64,000 nucleotides of DNA from Roseivirga sp. BDSF3-8 (GTDB lineage Bacteria > Bacteroidota > Bacteroidia > Cytophagales > Cyclobacteriaceae), in the NCBI RefSeq assembly GCF_041449215.1, contig NZ_JBGNFV010000001.1, forward strand, positions 744,001-808,000. Direction: 5' to 3'. How positions within the stretch are numbered: the first letter of the stretch is position 1; each line of letters opens with the position of its first letter. Under the pieces are notes generated by a model. That model had not been told where the DNA came from, did no database searches, and was given only the letters and a program-made list of their open reading frames with translations. The position numbers were made by a program, and so were the translations under genes. Shown one piece after another: positions 19,572-27,922 of the stretch.

Positions 19572-20704
19572 GCCGCCTGTACGTCGAGCTGTCCGATAAT
19601 GGCGTGCTTGACCTGGCCTATCCGGATGACATTTACCTCAAAACAGGCCTTTCCGTTGACCCCGAACGCCAGACCCACACCGGCTTTTACCTCGACATAC
19701 CCTACGCCGATAAAGAAGGCACCGCCATTCGCCTGTGGGCTTACACTTTTGAAGATTTTGAAAAGCTGCTCCACAGGATAGGGTTTCACATTCCCTCTAT
19801 CGCTCATCCATATTATCTGGACATCTACAAGCAAGCAATAACCAATGCGGATGGCGACTGTGACAAGCTTGATGTCATCTACGAAACCATTCCCCCTTTC
19901 GTCGCCTCCGAATTACCGGATGAAAGCCTGTATCAGGCATTAATCTCTTTATCAGGCTGCATAATGGACGATGGCCTCTATGTAAACGGCACCAATGAAG
20001 AGATAGCCGTCATTAACATCCTTAAGGCCTATAGTGACAAGCAGGCGTTATACCAGACCCTGCATGACCACCCCGGCCTGGTCCATGACCTTTATGCCGG
20101 CCTGGATGGGGAAGACCTCAGCACCTTCGTCAACATCCTTTGGGAGCTAACCAATCGCTTTGGTCCCGGGCAGACTGAGCACTTTATCCGCTTAGGTGAA
20201 GTGCCTGCGGAGATATATGAAGTAAACCCTGCCCACAGAGGCCTCGCCTATGTACTGGTAGAAGGCAGCCGGTTTAACAGCCGGAACCACCTTGGCCTGT
20301 ACGCCTGCCTGGGCAGGCGTAACTTCGGCACCAGCGTCCAATGCTCGAAAGAGCAGCCTGGTATAACCGATGTAAACCCCCTTGACCTGGTGAAGCTGCA
20401 TACCGGCAGCCAGGAAGAAGTACTACTGGTTCCCGCCCTCTTCGTCTACTATCATGGCACCCAAAGCAACCGTGAACACCTGATGGAAGTAATCAGCACC
20501 GGCTCTAACCTATTGGGCCTTGGCGCTGCTTCTAAAATACTGCTAACGCGCGGGGCGCCGGCTCTCTTACGTATGCTCGCCGTCATGGAGATAGGAAAGC
20601 TGGCCTTGGACGAAGCGATGGAACGGCCTGACATTCAGCAGGCCATCCGGAACGTTGGAGAATTGTATGATATGTTTTTGAGACTGGCTGAGATAAGCAA
20701 ATGA
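19572..20704 (+). pseudogene. Truncated second copy of the toxin carrier
   Basis: From about 19572 to 20648 the DNA is near-identical to 14859-15935 of the intact carrier gene, with only scattered, mostly silent substitutions. The translated segment covers residues about 980-1340 of the carrier. It has no signal peptide, fibronectin part or HELGH motif, and no good start; GTG 19604 is the first candidate. After the shared part it diverges at NVGELYDMFLRLAEISK and stops at 20704. The flanking IS66 fragment suggests IS-linked recombination created it. It may serve as homology for swapping the downstream RES cassette onto the full carrier (inference). Confidence 0.8.
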
Positions 20705-20871
20705 GCCAACCGTTCTTGCAGGGAGTATCGAAAGACTCTCTACCTCAGACTGTTTCATAAAGTGTGTCATCAAGTAGTAAAGTAACTAACTATAAGACAG
20801 GATGAAGGATATGAAAGAAGGGTTCGATAACGAGTGATTCAACCAACAGGCTTGCGAGAAGCTGCGAGGCT

Positions 20872-21939
20872 GTGGACGATTTGCATGAGTTTGTCACCAG
20901 TTGGGAAGACATGCTTAGCCTGTATTTCCAGGTTGAAAATCAGATCAATGACTACCTTACCACACTCACCTCTCAGACACCTGCTGCCTATTATGAGCAG
21001 GGACGCTTGGTGATTCCTGTAGCCACCATAGCCCTCGAAGGCGTAACTCTGCTATCCAAATCAGCCAGGGTGAAAGCCATCCTGCGGTATATGGATGAGT
21101 TAAAAGCTCAGGGTAGTAGCAAGTGGGCAACATTTACTGATAAGCTGGACTTTCAGTTACTCAAAAAGCAACTTGCCAATAGAGGATTTGATCAGGCTAC
21201 ACTTGCCAGGCTGGAGAGAGGCATTGAAGGAACGGATTTGCTTCGTCATTTTAAGGACAATCCGGAACTGGCTGATGCCTGGAGGGTGCTGGACGATGCT
21301 AATTCGCCGTTGAAGGCTGAAATTGATGAGTTGAATGATGTCTCCAGGTATTTGGATGACATTGAAGATTTTGGAGGTTACGATAATTGGAACAGAATTC
21401 TAAGGGGTTCTGTCAACAATGGAGAGGAGCTTATCTATAGACTATCTAAAATAGATGCTCCAAAACCAGTTATTTACAGTGGTGATTTATATAGAATAGT
21501 GGATAATGGTCTGGATCCCTTACATACGCACTATATTCCTAGGGGTAAATCTCACAGATATAGTCAGCCTGGGGAAGATGCCCTTTATTTCAGTTCCTCA
21601 AAAGAAGGTAATACACAGGAACTAACCCATTGGGGAAAAGAAATTGAAGGAAATACTACCACCTTTTTATATAGAAATATTGATGCAGAAGGCTTGCTTG
21701 ATCTTACAAATCCAAAAGTAAGGAAACAGCTTGGTATTAGCTTAGATCAAATTACAAATGAATCGTACGAGTTTTCTCATATATTAGGATCATGGAGCCA
21801 GAGGAGATATAAAGGCATCATTGCTCCATCTGCAAGAGGAGTGAGTGACAACTTATACTTTGTGAACATTGTGATATTTAATTCAGGAACAGCAAATGGG
21901 TTTATAAAAGGCAAAGAGCTGATTAAAATAGTAAATTAA
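20872..21939 (+). CDS. Orphan RES-domain toxin tip (putative NAD+-degrading)
   Basis: 355 residues from GTG 20872, without signal peptide. Residues 1-70 are a linker with a hydrophobic stretch (LVIPVATIALEGVTLL). FKDNPELADAWRVLDD (127-142) repeats the linker motif of the other tips. Residues about 203-340 read as a RES domain: LYRIV, Arg224 in PRGKSHRY, ALYFS (Tyr239), Glu250 and APSARG (Ser320), the Arg/Tyr/Glu/Ser set of RES toxins. RES proteins known from RES-Xre toxin-antitoxin systems cleave NAD+; the activity here is inferred. The gene sits downstream of the truncated carrier copy and overlaps the next gene (TAATG), so toxin and immunity are translationally coupled. The frame is intact but lacks its own secretion part. 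Confidence 0.72.
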   Translation: MDDLHEFVTSWEDMLSLYFQVENQINDYLTTLTSQTPAAYYEQGRLVIPVATIALEGVTLLSKSARVKAILRYMDELKAQGSSKWATFTDKLDFQLLKKQLANRGFDQATLARLERGIEGTDLLRHFKDNPELADAWRVLDDANSPLKAEIDELNDVSRYLDDIEDFGGYDNWNRILRGSVNNGEELIYRLSKIDAPKPVIYSGDLYRIVDNGLDPLHTHYIPRGKSHRYSQPGEDALYFSSSKEGNTQELTHWGKEIEGNTTTFLYRNIDAEGLLDLTNPKVRKQLGISLDQITNESYEFSHILGSWSQRRYKGIIAPSARGVSDNLYFVNIVIFNSGTANGFIKGKELIKIVN

Positions 21940-22244
21940 TGAGTGAACTATGGCTATTCTTCCGGCAGGATTATTGGGAAAAATTCCAAAAGGATGTAGT
22001 AGAGAATGAGTTACCTAAACATCTTGATTTTCTGAATGAGCTTGAAAAAGTTTCACCTTTTGATGAAGATATTAATAGGGCTTTAGCAAGTCTGTCATCC
22101 TACATGTTTAAAGGAGAAATTACAAATTTTAAAAAGTGGCTAGTTAAAGGAATTCCAGCATTGGGGGGGAAAAGTCCTCAAGAAGTAAGTCAAGACATAA
22201 ATGGAATGGATTGGATACGAGAATTTATTTTGAGAACTCCATAG
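21939..22244 (+). CDS. Candidate immunity protein for the RES tip
   Basis: 101 residues, overlapping the RES gene stop by one base. The N-terminal half is acidic and helical. The C-terminal part reads KKWLVKGIPALGGKSPQEVS followed by NGMDWIREFI. The LGG-SP---....G---V/I---L shape recalls the C-terminal toxin-binding end of MbcA/ParS/Xre (DUF2384) antitoxins that pair with RES toxins. This resemblance is by eye and needs a profile search. No DNA-binding N-terminus is present, so it would be a binding-only immunity protein. Role inferred from position plus this likeness. Confidence 0.62.
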   Translation: MSELWLFFRQDYWEKFQKDVVENELPKHLDFLNELEKVSPFDEDINRALASLSSYMFKGEITNFKKWLVKGIPALGGKSPQEVSQDINGMDWIREFILRTP

Positions 22245-22257
22245 CTTATGAAAACAT

Positions 22258-22450
22258 ACTCTAAGCAGTAGATGATCTCTACGAGTTTGTCACTAACTGG
22301 CAGGAAATGCTTGACCTCCAGGGAATATTTCACAAAATGTGTCAAAGGCTTTCACAGTTGTAGGCCTTACAGTTGTTAGAGGAGTTGCTAAAGTCAGGTT
22401 GGGTTCAGTCAAGACTGGCCGTGCCATAGAAGTTCTGTGTAATACTCCCC
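22258..22450 (+). pseudogene. Remnant of a further toxin cassette linker
   Basis: From about 22268 the DNA encodes VDDLYEFVTNWQEMLDLQ, nearly the same as the start of the RES tip ORF (VDDLHEFVTSWEDMLSLYFQ). It is then frameshifted and, from about 22342, encodes SKAFTVVGLTVVRGVAKV and on, like the hydrophobic linker that precedes tips. No start, no intact frame and no toxin domain remain. Confidence 0.6.
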
Positions 22451-23009
22451 AAAATTAAGACCATCGGTTAAGATGAGAATTTTAAGATAAGCCGCGAGGT
22501 GTTTGACAAGCTTCAAACCTAGAAATAAAACCTGTTTCAATCTTTATTGTGGTGGAACCGGGCTTGCGTTCAAGTAGCTCACGAAGGTTTGGGATCAATT
22601 AATAGCCGAAAAAACGAATCAAGTTTTAATCCTTTTTGTATTGGACCGGAACCCCGAACGATTTGCTCATTAAGCCCTCAGCCGGTCTATCACACCTGTA
22701 AGTGCATTTATACTCTCAGGCATACTAAGATGAGGACTTATGATAAAAAGCAAGCCTTTTACTAGTTAAAGGCTTCCCTATTCTATTCTCTACAATCTGG
22801 CGAGAATATAGCCCCGGACTCCTTATGCAAAGTGGCTATCGGCTTAAAAACAGGCATTTGCTGCAACCCTTTAATCAGGAGCTAACGCTTTCATTTTGCT
22901 ATGCAGGGATTTTGACATGAGCCTGAGGGGTGTGCTAGTGTGAAGGTGGTAGTGGTGCCGGCTAGCTTGTGGAAATTGAGTGTGTGAACAGGGGGACTCT
23001 GGAGATGAT

Positions 23010-23079
23010 TGGTATTTCACATTTTATCCTGGAAGGCACATGGGGGGATCATATAGGGAGGTTTAGAGGGGAGATGAAG
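23010..23079 (+). repeat. Degenerate dispersed repeat, copy B
   Basis: Aligns with 10494-10566 in the same orientation (core ggaaggcaca, gatcatatagg, aggtttag). It lies just beyond the last toxin cassette remnant. Confidence 0.55.
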
Positions 23080-23342
23080 GGCGCTGCTGACTGTTTCCTG
23101 AAATAGTTATAAACAGGCGTGCCTATAGGTCAGGTGCTTTTGCTTAAAGGATACCCACGGGATACCCACAGGATGGGCACAGGGTAGAAAAAGGGCTGAT
23201 ATAAAATATATTATACTTTCCGGTGCCCGGGGCTTGGCTGTGTACTTATGGGATATGCTGATAATCTTACCTGACTTAAGGGGGTATTGAATAGCGCCCT
23301 AATTTTGAGGGATATATACTGAAAAATGAACGCTCCCTAAGA

Positions 23343-24164
23343 ATGGCAATCATAGAGAATAACCCGTGGATAGAAGGCGCCCGAGGCATGGTACGCGGTG
23401 CAATTGTGTACCGGCAGCGGGCGGGTAGGACGATTGTGTCTGCCCGACCGGTAAAATCATCGAAACCTCTGAGTGAAAAGCAAAAGGCGCATCACAGACG
23501 GTTCAGGGAGGCCACGGCGTATAGCAAGCGGGTGAAGGAGGATGCGGGGCTCTTTGCGAAGTATGAGGCGGCAGCGGGGGGCTTTATTTCCTGGCAAAAC
23601 CTGGCGGTGAGGGACTATATGCATGCTCCGGTGGTGGAAAAGGTGGTAGCAGAGGGGTTTACAGGACTGGCGGGTGAGGCGCTGGAGGTGTATGCGTCTG
23701 ATGACTTTGGCATTTGTTCTGTGACGGTAACGGTGATGGATGGAAGGGGGGCAGTATGGGAAAAGGGCGAATGTGATGAGTTGATAGCCAACAAGATGTA
23801 TGCTTATGTATTGGGTGCTGATGTGGATCTGATAAATGGGGGTTACGTACTTGTGGAAGCGGCGGACGCGGCGGGAAATGTGACGGTATATAAGGAGGAA
23901 ATAGTGGCAGGGGGTGATGAGGTTGGACTGCGTTCACCGGCTTCTGTGCATAACGCGCGATGGACGGGGGAGCCGGGTGGCTACGGGACTCATGGTTATC
24001 CGGGCTTTAACGGGGCACCATGGGTAGGCTCAGATGGGGCTTCGAAGCGGGCCTTAGGAGGGAGATGTGGAGACTGTGTGCCGAAAGGCTACGCCGCCGC
24101 CGGCAGGAGGCCACAAAGGCAGGGTCCGGATGAAAGGATAAAGACAACCGCCCGAGGGGGTTGA
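23343..24164 (+). CDS. DUF6266-like hypothetical protein with atypical C-terminus
   Basis: 273 residues, no signal peptide. The N-terminal pattern (GARGMVRGAIVYRQRAGRTI, then RPVKSSKPLSEKQKAHHRRF) resembles small Bacteroidota proteins of the DUF6266 type (G-hGs-V-Y--G--hvR--P), whose function is unknown. The middle part (about 120-195) looks like a beta-sandwich. After about residue 195 the sequence becomes Gly/Arg-rich and low in hydrophobic residues, unlike a folded domain. This suggests a lost stop, a frameshift or readthrough into non-coding DNA. It lies between the toxin island and tRNA-Leu. Confidence 0.6.
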   Translation: MAIIENNPWIEGARGMVRGAIVYRQRAGRTIVSARPVKSSKPLSEKQKAHHRRFREATAYSKRVKEDAGLFAKYEAAAGGFISWQNLAVRDYMHAPVVEKVVAEGFTGLAGEALEVYASDDFGICSVTVTVMDGRGAVWEKGECDELIANKMYAYVLGADVDLINGGYVLVEAADAAGNVTVYKEEIVAGGDEVGLRSPASVHNARWTGEPGGYGTHGYPGFNGAPWVGSDGASKRALGGRCGDCVPKGYAAAGRRPQRQGPDERIKTTARGG

Positions 24165-24468
24165 TATGAGCCTGGTGAAGGGGTGATGGCTGGAAAATGC
24201 GCTGGCTACAGGTTTAACATTACAGCGCCGGCTGGGGCTCCGCGGTGTATAGGAATAGCTACGCTGCACACTCTGCCTTCAGTGATGGGCGACCGACTGC
24301 CTTGAGCGTGTACAATGACTGGGTTCCCTATTGCAGAAACCAGACACAAAACCATCTATTGTAATATTTGCCTTAAAAACACCTCAAATGGAGAAAAGAG
24401 AAGGGACAGGAAAGCGACGAGGATAAAAAAAATCGGGAATAGCGTCCTTAAACGTCTATTCCCGATAG
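24165..24468. other. Intergenic region before tRNA-Leu
   Basis: No gene supported. It contains the tRNA-Leu terminator at its right end; the rest shows nothing recognisable. Confidence 0.6.
24425..24466 (-). terminator. Rho-independent terminator of tRNA-Leu
   Basis: Perfect 11-bp arms atcgggaatag (24432-24442) and ctattcccgat (24456-24466). Read on the minus strand the hairpin is followed by eight Ts (As at 24425-24432 on plus). It lies directly 3' of the tRNA. Confidence 0.88.
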
Positions 24469-24550
24469 TACCAAAGGTGGGAATCGAACCCACACTCCCG
24501 AAGGAACACGATTTTGAGTCGTGCGCGTCTACCAATTCCGCCACTTTGGC
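24469..24550 (-). tRNA. tRNA-Leu (anticodon CAA)
   Basis: Read on the minus strand from 24550. The acceptor arm GCCAAAG pairs with CTTTGGT (a G-U closing pair), the D-loop contains GGTAGACGCG, the anticodon loop is CTCAAAA with anticodon CAA, a long variable arm includes the TTCG tetraloop, and the T arm has GGTTCGATTCC. The long variable arm is diagnostic of a class II tRNA. CCA is not encoded. Confidence 0.95.
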
Positions 24551-24661
24551 ATAAGCAGGTGGCAAATATCTTTAAAACCCTTCATATAAGCAACCGCCAG
24601 ACGGAAATAGAAACTTTAGAGATCAAAAATTAATCCGTAGTCTTGGAGTTGGCTATGGGCC

Positions 24662-24690
24662 AAAACGCTTAAACCTGCTCTAAAACGCTT
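24662..24690 (+). promoter_or_regulatory. Direct repeat upstream of GAF-sensor gene
   Basis: aaaacgctt occurs at 24662-24670 and again at 24682-24690, exactly 20 bp apart (about two helical turns) and just ahead of ATG 24697. It could be an operator or chance; no regulator is known. Confidence 0.3.
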
Positions 24691-24696
24691 TATAAC

Positions 24697-26070
24697 ATGA
24701 ACCTGACAAGAATCACCAATATCGGAACTAACGAGGGGCTTCCGGATTATCTCAATAATAAAATTCGCCTGTCTAATGGGATCGCTCTTCTTATCATTGG
24801 GATAGTAGCGCTTCCCTTCGTAGGGATTTCCCTTATTCACTTCCCTGGTCTTACGTGGATACCGGTAGCGGGTGGGGTGGTTTGTGCTGCTGCTATGGCT
24901 ATGAATGCCGTGGGCCTTCCTGTGGGCAGCCGCTTTCTGCTTAGCATTTTGCCGGTGATACTGGCTACGGTGTACCATGCTTATCTTATCCCGCAAGGGG
25001 AAAAGGCTGAGCCAAGTATTATGATGATCATGGTTTCCTTTACTTTTCTTCCTCTGGTACTGTTTGACCTGCGCGAGCGTATACCTCTTATACTGAGTAC
25101 TGTTATAGCTGCATCCTGTGTACTGGGGATACAGCAGGTAATAGATACACTGGAAACTGATCTGGATATAACTGTACTGAGGGAGGGATATCTGAACCCG
25201 TTGAGTATGGTACTGGGTCTGGCTATAGGGCTGTCGCTGGTGGTACTGATGTCTATAATCAATAAACGCTCTGAGGACCGTATTAATACGCTGATAGGTG
25301 ATATGAACCGGCGCAACCGGGAGCTTGAAGAAAGTGAAGATGACATGAAAAAGAACCTTACGGCACTGCAGGAGGCTCGTGAGGTGGAAAAGCAGCGTAG
25401 CTGGGCTTCGGAGGGGCTGGCCCTTCTATCGGGTATCTGGAGGGATGCCAGTGATCTGCAGACAGCGGGCGACCGGCTTATCTCGGAGATCGTGAAGTAT
25501 ATGGGGATGAATCAGGGTGGCCTGTTCACGGTTAATTATGAGGAGGACGGCTCGGAACCACGTATAAAGCTACTGTCCTGCTACGCCTACGGCCGAAAGA
25601 AGTTTATGGAAAAGGAATTTGCCCCGGGTCAGGGCCTGCTTGGGCAGGCTTACCTGGAGCAGGACTACATCCACCTGACTGAAACACCAAAAAACTACAT
25701 AAACATCACCTCGGGGCTGGGGGAGGCCACACCCAAGAGCATCCTGATCGTACCGATGATGGTGAATGAGCGGGTGGAAGGCCTGCTGGAACTGGCCGGC
25801 TTTAGCGAATTTGAACAGCATCATATTGACTTTCTGATGCAGTTGGGTGAAAACCTGGCGGCCTTTATTTCATCTGAAAAGCTGAACGAACGTACGCGCG
25901 CACTACTGCTAAATGTACAGTCACAGGCAGAGGAAATGAGGTCTCAGGAAGAGGAAATGAGGCAAAACATGGAGGAGCTTCAAGCTACGCAGGAAGAGAT
26001 GCAACGCAAGGAGCGTGAATACCTGGACAGGATTGCGGAATTGGAGGGGAGCAGTGAATCGGCAGGGTGA
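24697..26070 (+). CDS. Membrane-bound GAF-domain sensor protein
   Basis: 457 residues. Six hydrophobic segments between about 25 and 195 (for example GIALLIIGIVALPFVGISLI) anchor it in the inner membrane. A coiled coil (about 195-245) leads to a GAF domain (about 250-395; GLFTVNYEEDG, FAPGQGLLGQAY, SILIVPMMVNERVEGLLELA). The C-terminus is a long Gln/Glu/Met coiled coil. There is no histidine kinase, cyclase or phosphatase output domain, so signalling must go through a partner or through coiled-coil contacts. Such truncated sensors are common in Cytophagales next to T9SS or gliding genes, but the role here is unknown. Confidence 0.85.
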   Translation: MNLTRITNIGTNEGLPDYLNNKIRLSNGIALLIIGIVALPFVGISLIHFPGLTWIPVAGGVVCAAAMAMNAVGLPVGSRFLLSILPVILATVYHAYLIPQGEKAEPSIMMIMVSFTFLPLVLFDLRERIPLILSTVIAASCVLGIQQVIDTLETDLDITVLREGYLNPLSMVLGLAIGLSLVVLMSIINKRSEDRINTLIGDMNRRNRELEESEDDMKKNLTALQEAREVEKQRSWASEGLALLSGIWRDASDLQTAGDRLISEIVKYMGMNQGGLFTVNYEEDGSEPRIKLLSCYAYGRKKFMEKEFAPGQGLLGQAYLEQDYIHLTETPKNYINITSGLGEATPKSILIVPMMVNERVEGLLELAGFSEFEQHHIDFLMQLGENLAAFISSEKLNERTRALLLNVQSQAEEMRSQEEEMRQNMEELQATQEEMQRKEREYLDRIAELEGSSESAG

Positions 26071-26401
26071 TTTGAGGTGTGGATGGGGCTTTCTTTTGAA
26101 GAGGTAACAGGGCATTAGAGTCAGCTACTCTTAATCAAGGCTGGCTGCCAGCCGGGGGTACTCCTCCGTCCGCAAGGCTTTATTCGCTGTACTCTTCATC
26201 CTGTTATCTTCACCTGATTTTGAGTCCATACGGTTCTTTCGCTCTGCGGACACCTCTCCGCTGGCTAGCGGAGTAGGAATTTTTTGCTGCGCACCTTTAT
26301 TGGTGCTAATTATCCGGGGAAGGGAATTTGGTGAATGAAATAGCAAAAAGGCCGCACCTGAAGGGCGGCCTTTTTGCTATTTCTGAAGTGGAAGGGTGAA
26401 C
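26071..26401. other. Intergenic region with terminator and small palindromes
   Basis: No gene. It holds a short hairpin ctccgct-ggct-agcggag, another (gcacc-tttatt-ggtgc), and the 18-bp bidirectional terminator at its end. Confidence 0.6.
26338..26382. terminator. Bidirectional terminator, 18-bp stem
   Basis: Perfect 18-bp arms at 26338-26355 and 26365-26382 (core aaaaaggccgc / gcggccttttt) with a 9-nt loop. The A/T runs lie inside the stem, so it can act on both strands. It sits between the convergent GAF-sensor and S74 surface-protein genes. Confidence 0.85.
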
Positions 26402-27757
26402 TTACCGGGTTAGGATCATCCGCTTGGTGTCTATCTCTTTGCCATCGGCAATGAGGCTATAGAGGTACATGCCCGGCTGGAGCTCGTACCCTTCTAATAC
26501 GGCTTCGCCCTCACCACGTTGGTTGAGTGAAATGGTCTTGACCTCTTTGCCCTGCATATCGTAAATGTGCAGGTCTGCCTGACTGACACTTTCCGGAAGC
26601 CTGAAGCGGATAAGGGTCTGGTTTTGGAAGGGGTTTGGCTGGTTTTGCATCAATTCGGGGATTACATTTTCGGGATTATCTCCGTAGGGGCTGGCTTCGT
26701 GGCCTTGCCTTGCTTTGGTGAGTTCATTCCTGAGTTGATCTACCTCCTGCTGCAGTTGCTTCAGTGCTTCTACTAATACGGGCGTGACTGCATTGTAATT
26801 TACACCGATGGCTTCAGTCTTTTCATCATTCCAGTCTATTGCCTCGGGCAGGACCTTTGCCAGATCCTCTGCTACAAAGCCATAGTCTGCACGGCCACCA
26901 TTTTTTTCTTTCCAGTCAAACTGCACGCCTTTCATATCCATAAGTTTTTTCATGGGGGACTCTACAGCTCTTATATTTTCTTTGAACCTGCGGCTGCTGT
27001 AGGTCATCCAGGCATTGGCTCGCGCACGACCTTCTGTACTGGAAATATTAGGCAACTCCAGCTTATAAGTAGGATAAAAGACTCCTACCCCTACACGGCC
27101 ATAATTGTACCCGAGCACTATATCGCTGGAGGTTCCGCTGGAAGCATTGTGGCCGCCATCGATCACTACATAGCCATTAATAGCATTACCGGTGCCGCCC
27201 TGTATGTAAACCATGCCGCCGGCATTGAAGCCATTATCATTACCGCCGGTAATGTAGACGCTACCGCCTCCATCGCCTTCACCGCCTACGACATTGATGT
27301 TTTTCCCGTTGGTGCCTGTCACACTGACGGGTTGTAATGTCGGCGTACTGCCGCTTAAGGCAATGTTTCCGTTGACCTCGAGTCTTTCTGAAGGGTTGGT
27401 GGTGCCAATACCCACATTACCTGTGTTTTTTACTGTCATGCGGACTCCGCTGGCGTATAGCTTCCAGGCATCGTCTGTCTCGTCAAAATAGTGCCAGGCA
27501 CGTATGCCAAGGCTGGTGGCATAACTGTAAAAAGGTCTCTCACTACTGCCAAGCACCTGCACGGCCATACCTCCGTAGCCGGAGGTATTCTGGCTTTTAA
27601 CTGTCAGATCTGCCGAACCTACCATGCTGCTGGTTCCTACGCCTACCCGGCCATTATAATACACTGTGCTTCCTGATGTACTCCACTGTGCATGTACTGA
27701 AAAGGAAAGTAAACAAATAAGCAGGCTGAGAGATAGATTCCGTATGTGTCGTTTCAT
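26402..27757 (-). CDS. T9SS-sorted surface protein with Peptidase_S74 chaperone domain
   Basis: 451 residues. A signal peptide (to about 23, ending SVHAQ) is followed by short beta-repeat units with the VGIGT signature (GNVGIGTTNPSERLEV). Then comes an S74 intramolecular chaperone domain (about 245-345; SSRRFKENI, DYGFVAEDLAKVLPEAI) with a Leu/Gln coiled coil. The C-terminus is a type A T9SS sorting domain (PNPFQNQTLIRF, YDMQGKEV, PGMYLYSLIADGKE, KRMILTR). S74 domains normally trimerise beta-helical fibres and cleave themselves off. Here the sorting tail lies after S74, so self-cleavage would detach the fibre from its sorting tail. It is a paralogue of the next gene upstream (27923-29545). 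Confidence 0.9.
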   Translation of the reverse strand: MKRHIRNLSLSLLICLLSFSVHAQWSTSGSTVYYNGRVGVGTSSMVGSADLTVKSQNTSGYGGMAVQVLGSSERPFYSYATSLGIRAWHYFDETDDAWKLYASGVRMTVKNTGNVGIGTTNPSERLEVNGNIALSGSTPTLQPVSVTGTNGKNINVVGGEGDGGGSVYITGGNDNGFNAGGMVYIQGGTGNAINGYVVIDGGHNASSGTSSDIVLGYNYGRVGVGVFYPTYKLELPNISSTEGRARANAWMTYSSRRFKENIRAVESPMKKLMDMKGVQFDWKEKNGGRADYGFVAEDLAKVLPEAIDWNDEKTEAIGVNYNAVTPVLVEALKQLQQEVDQLRNELTKARQGHEASPYGDNPENVIPELMQNQPNPFQNQTLIRFRLPESVSQADLHIYDMQGKEVKTISLNQRGEGEAVLEGYELQPGMYLYSLIADGKEIDTKRMILTR

Positions 27758-27835
27758 AAAAAAGTGGTTTGGTTTAGATATATACCATTAATAGAGGGCA
27801 GGGAGCTGGGTAACCCTTGATACTCAGTTAATTTA

Positions 27836-27866
27836 ATCAAAAAAAGCCCCGCGATGGAGGCCTTTT
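27836..27866 (-). terminator. Probable terminator of the second S74 gene
   Basis: On the minus strand a short GC stem with two G-U pairs (AGGCCTC/GGGGCTT) is followed by a run of seven Ts. It lies 3' of the gene ending at 27923. Confidence 0.5.
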
Positions 27867-27922
27867 CATTAATAAAACTGTTGATTGGAAACACACATCA
27901 CATCAACACTACTAACTCACTA

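Larger units (their letters stand above)
22245..23342. other. Gene-poor island edge
   Basis: Apart from the cassette remnant at 22258-22450 and repeat copy B, no gene is supported. A hairpin with arms aagccttt/aaaggctt lies at 22752-22775. A short imperfect tandem repeat of ggatacccac units lies at about 23149-23182. Composition varies sharply along the stretch, which fits decayed mobile DNA. Confidence 0.6.

Noticed and set aside
19574-19834. Minus-strand frame continuing upstream of the IS66 remnant
   Set aside because: Only the 19421-19571 part is IS66-like; the rest is antisense to the duplicated carrier.
24054-24269. 71-codon minus-strand frame before tRNA-Leu
   Set aside because: Low-complexity Ser/Pro/Arg composition, partly antisense to the odd tail of the previous gene.
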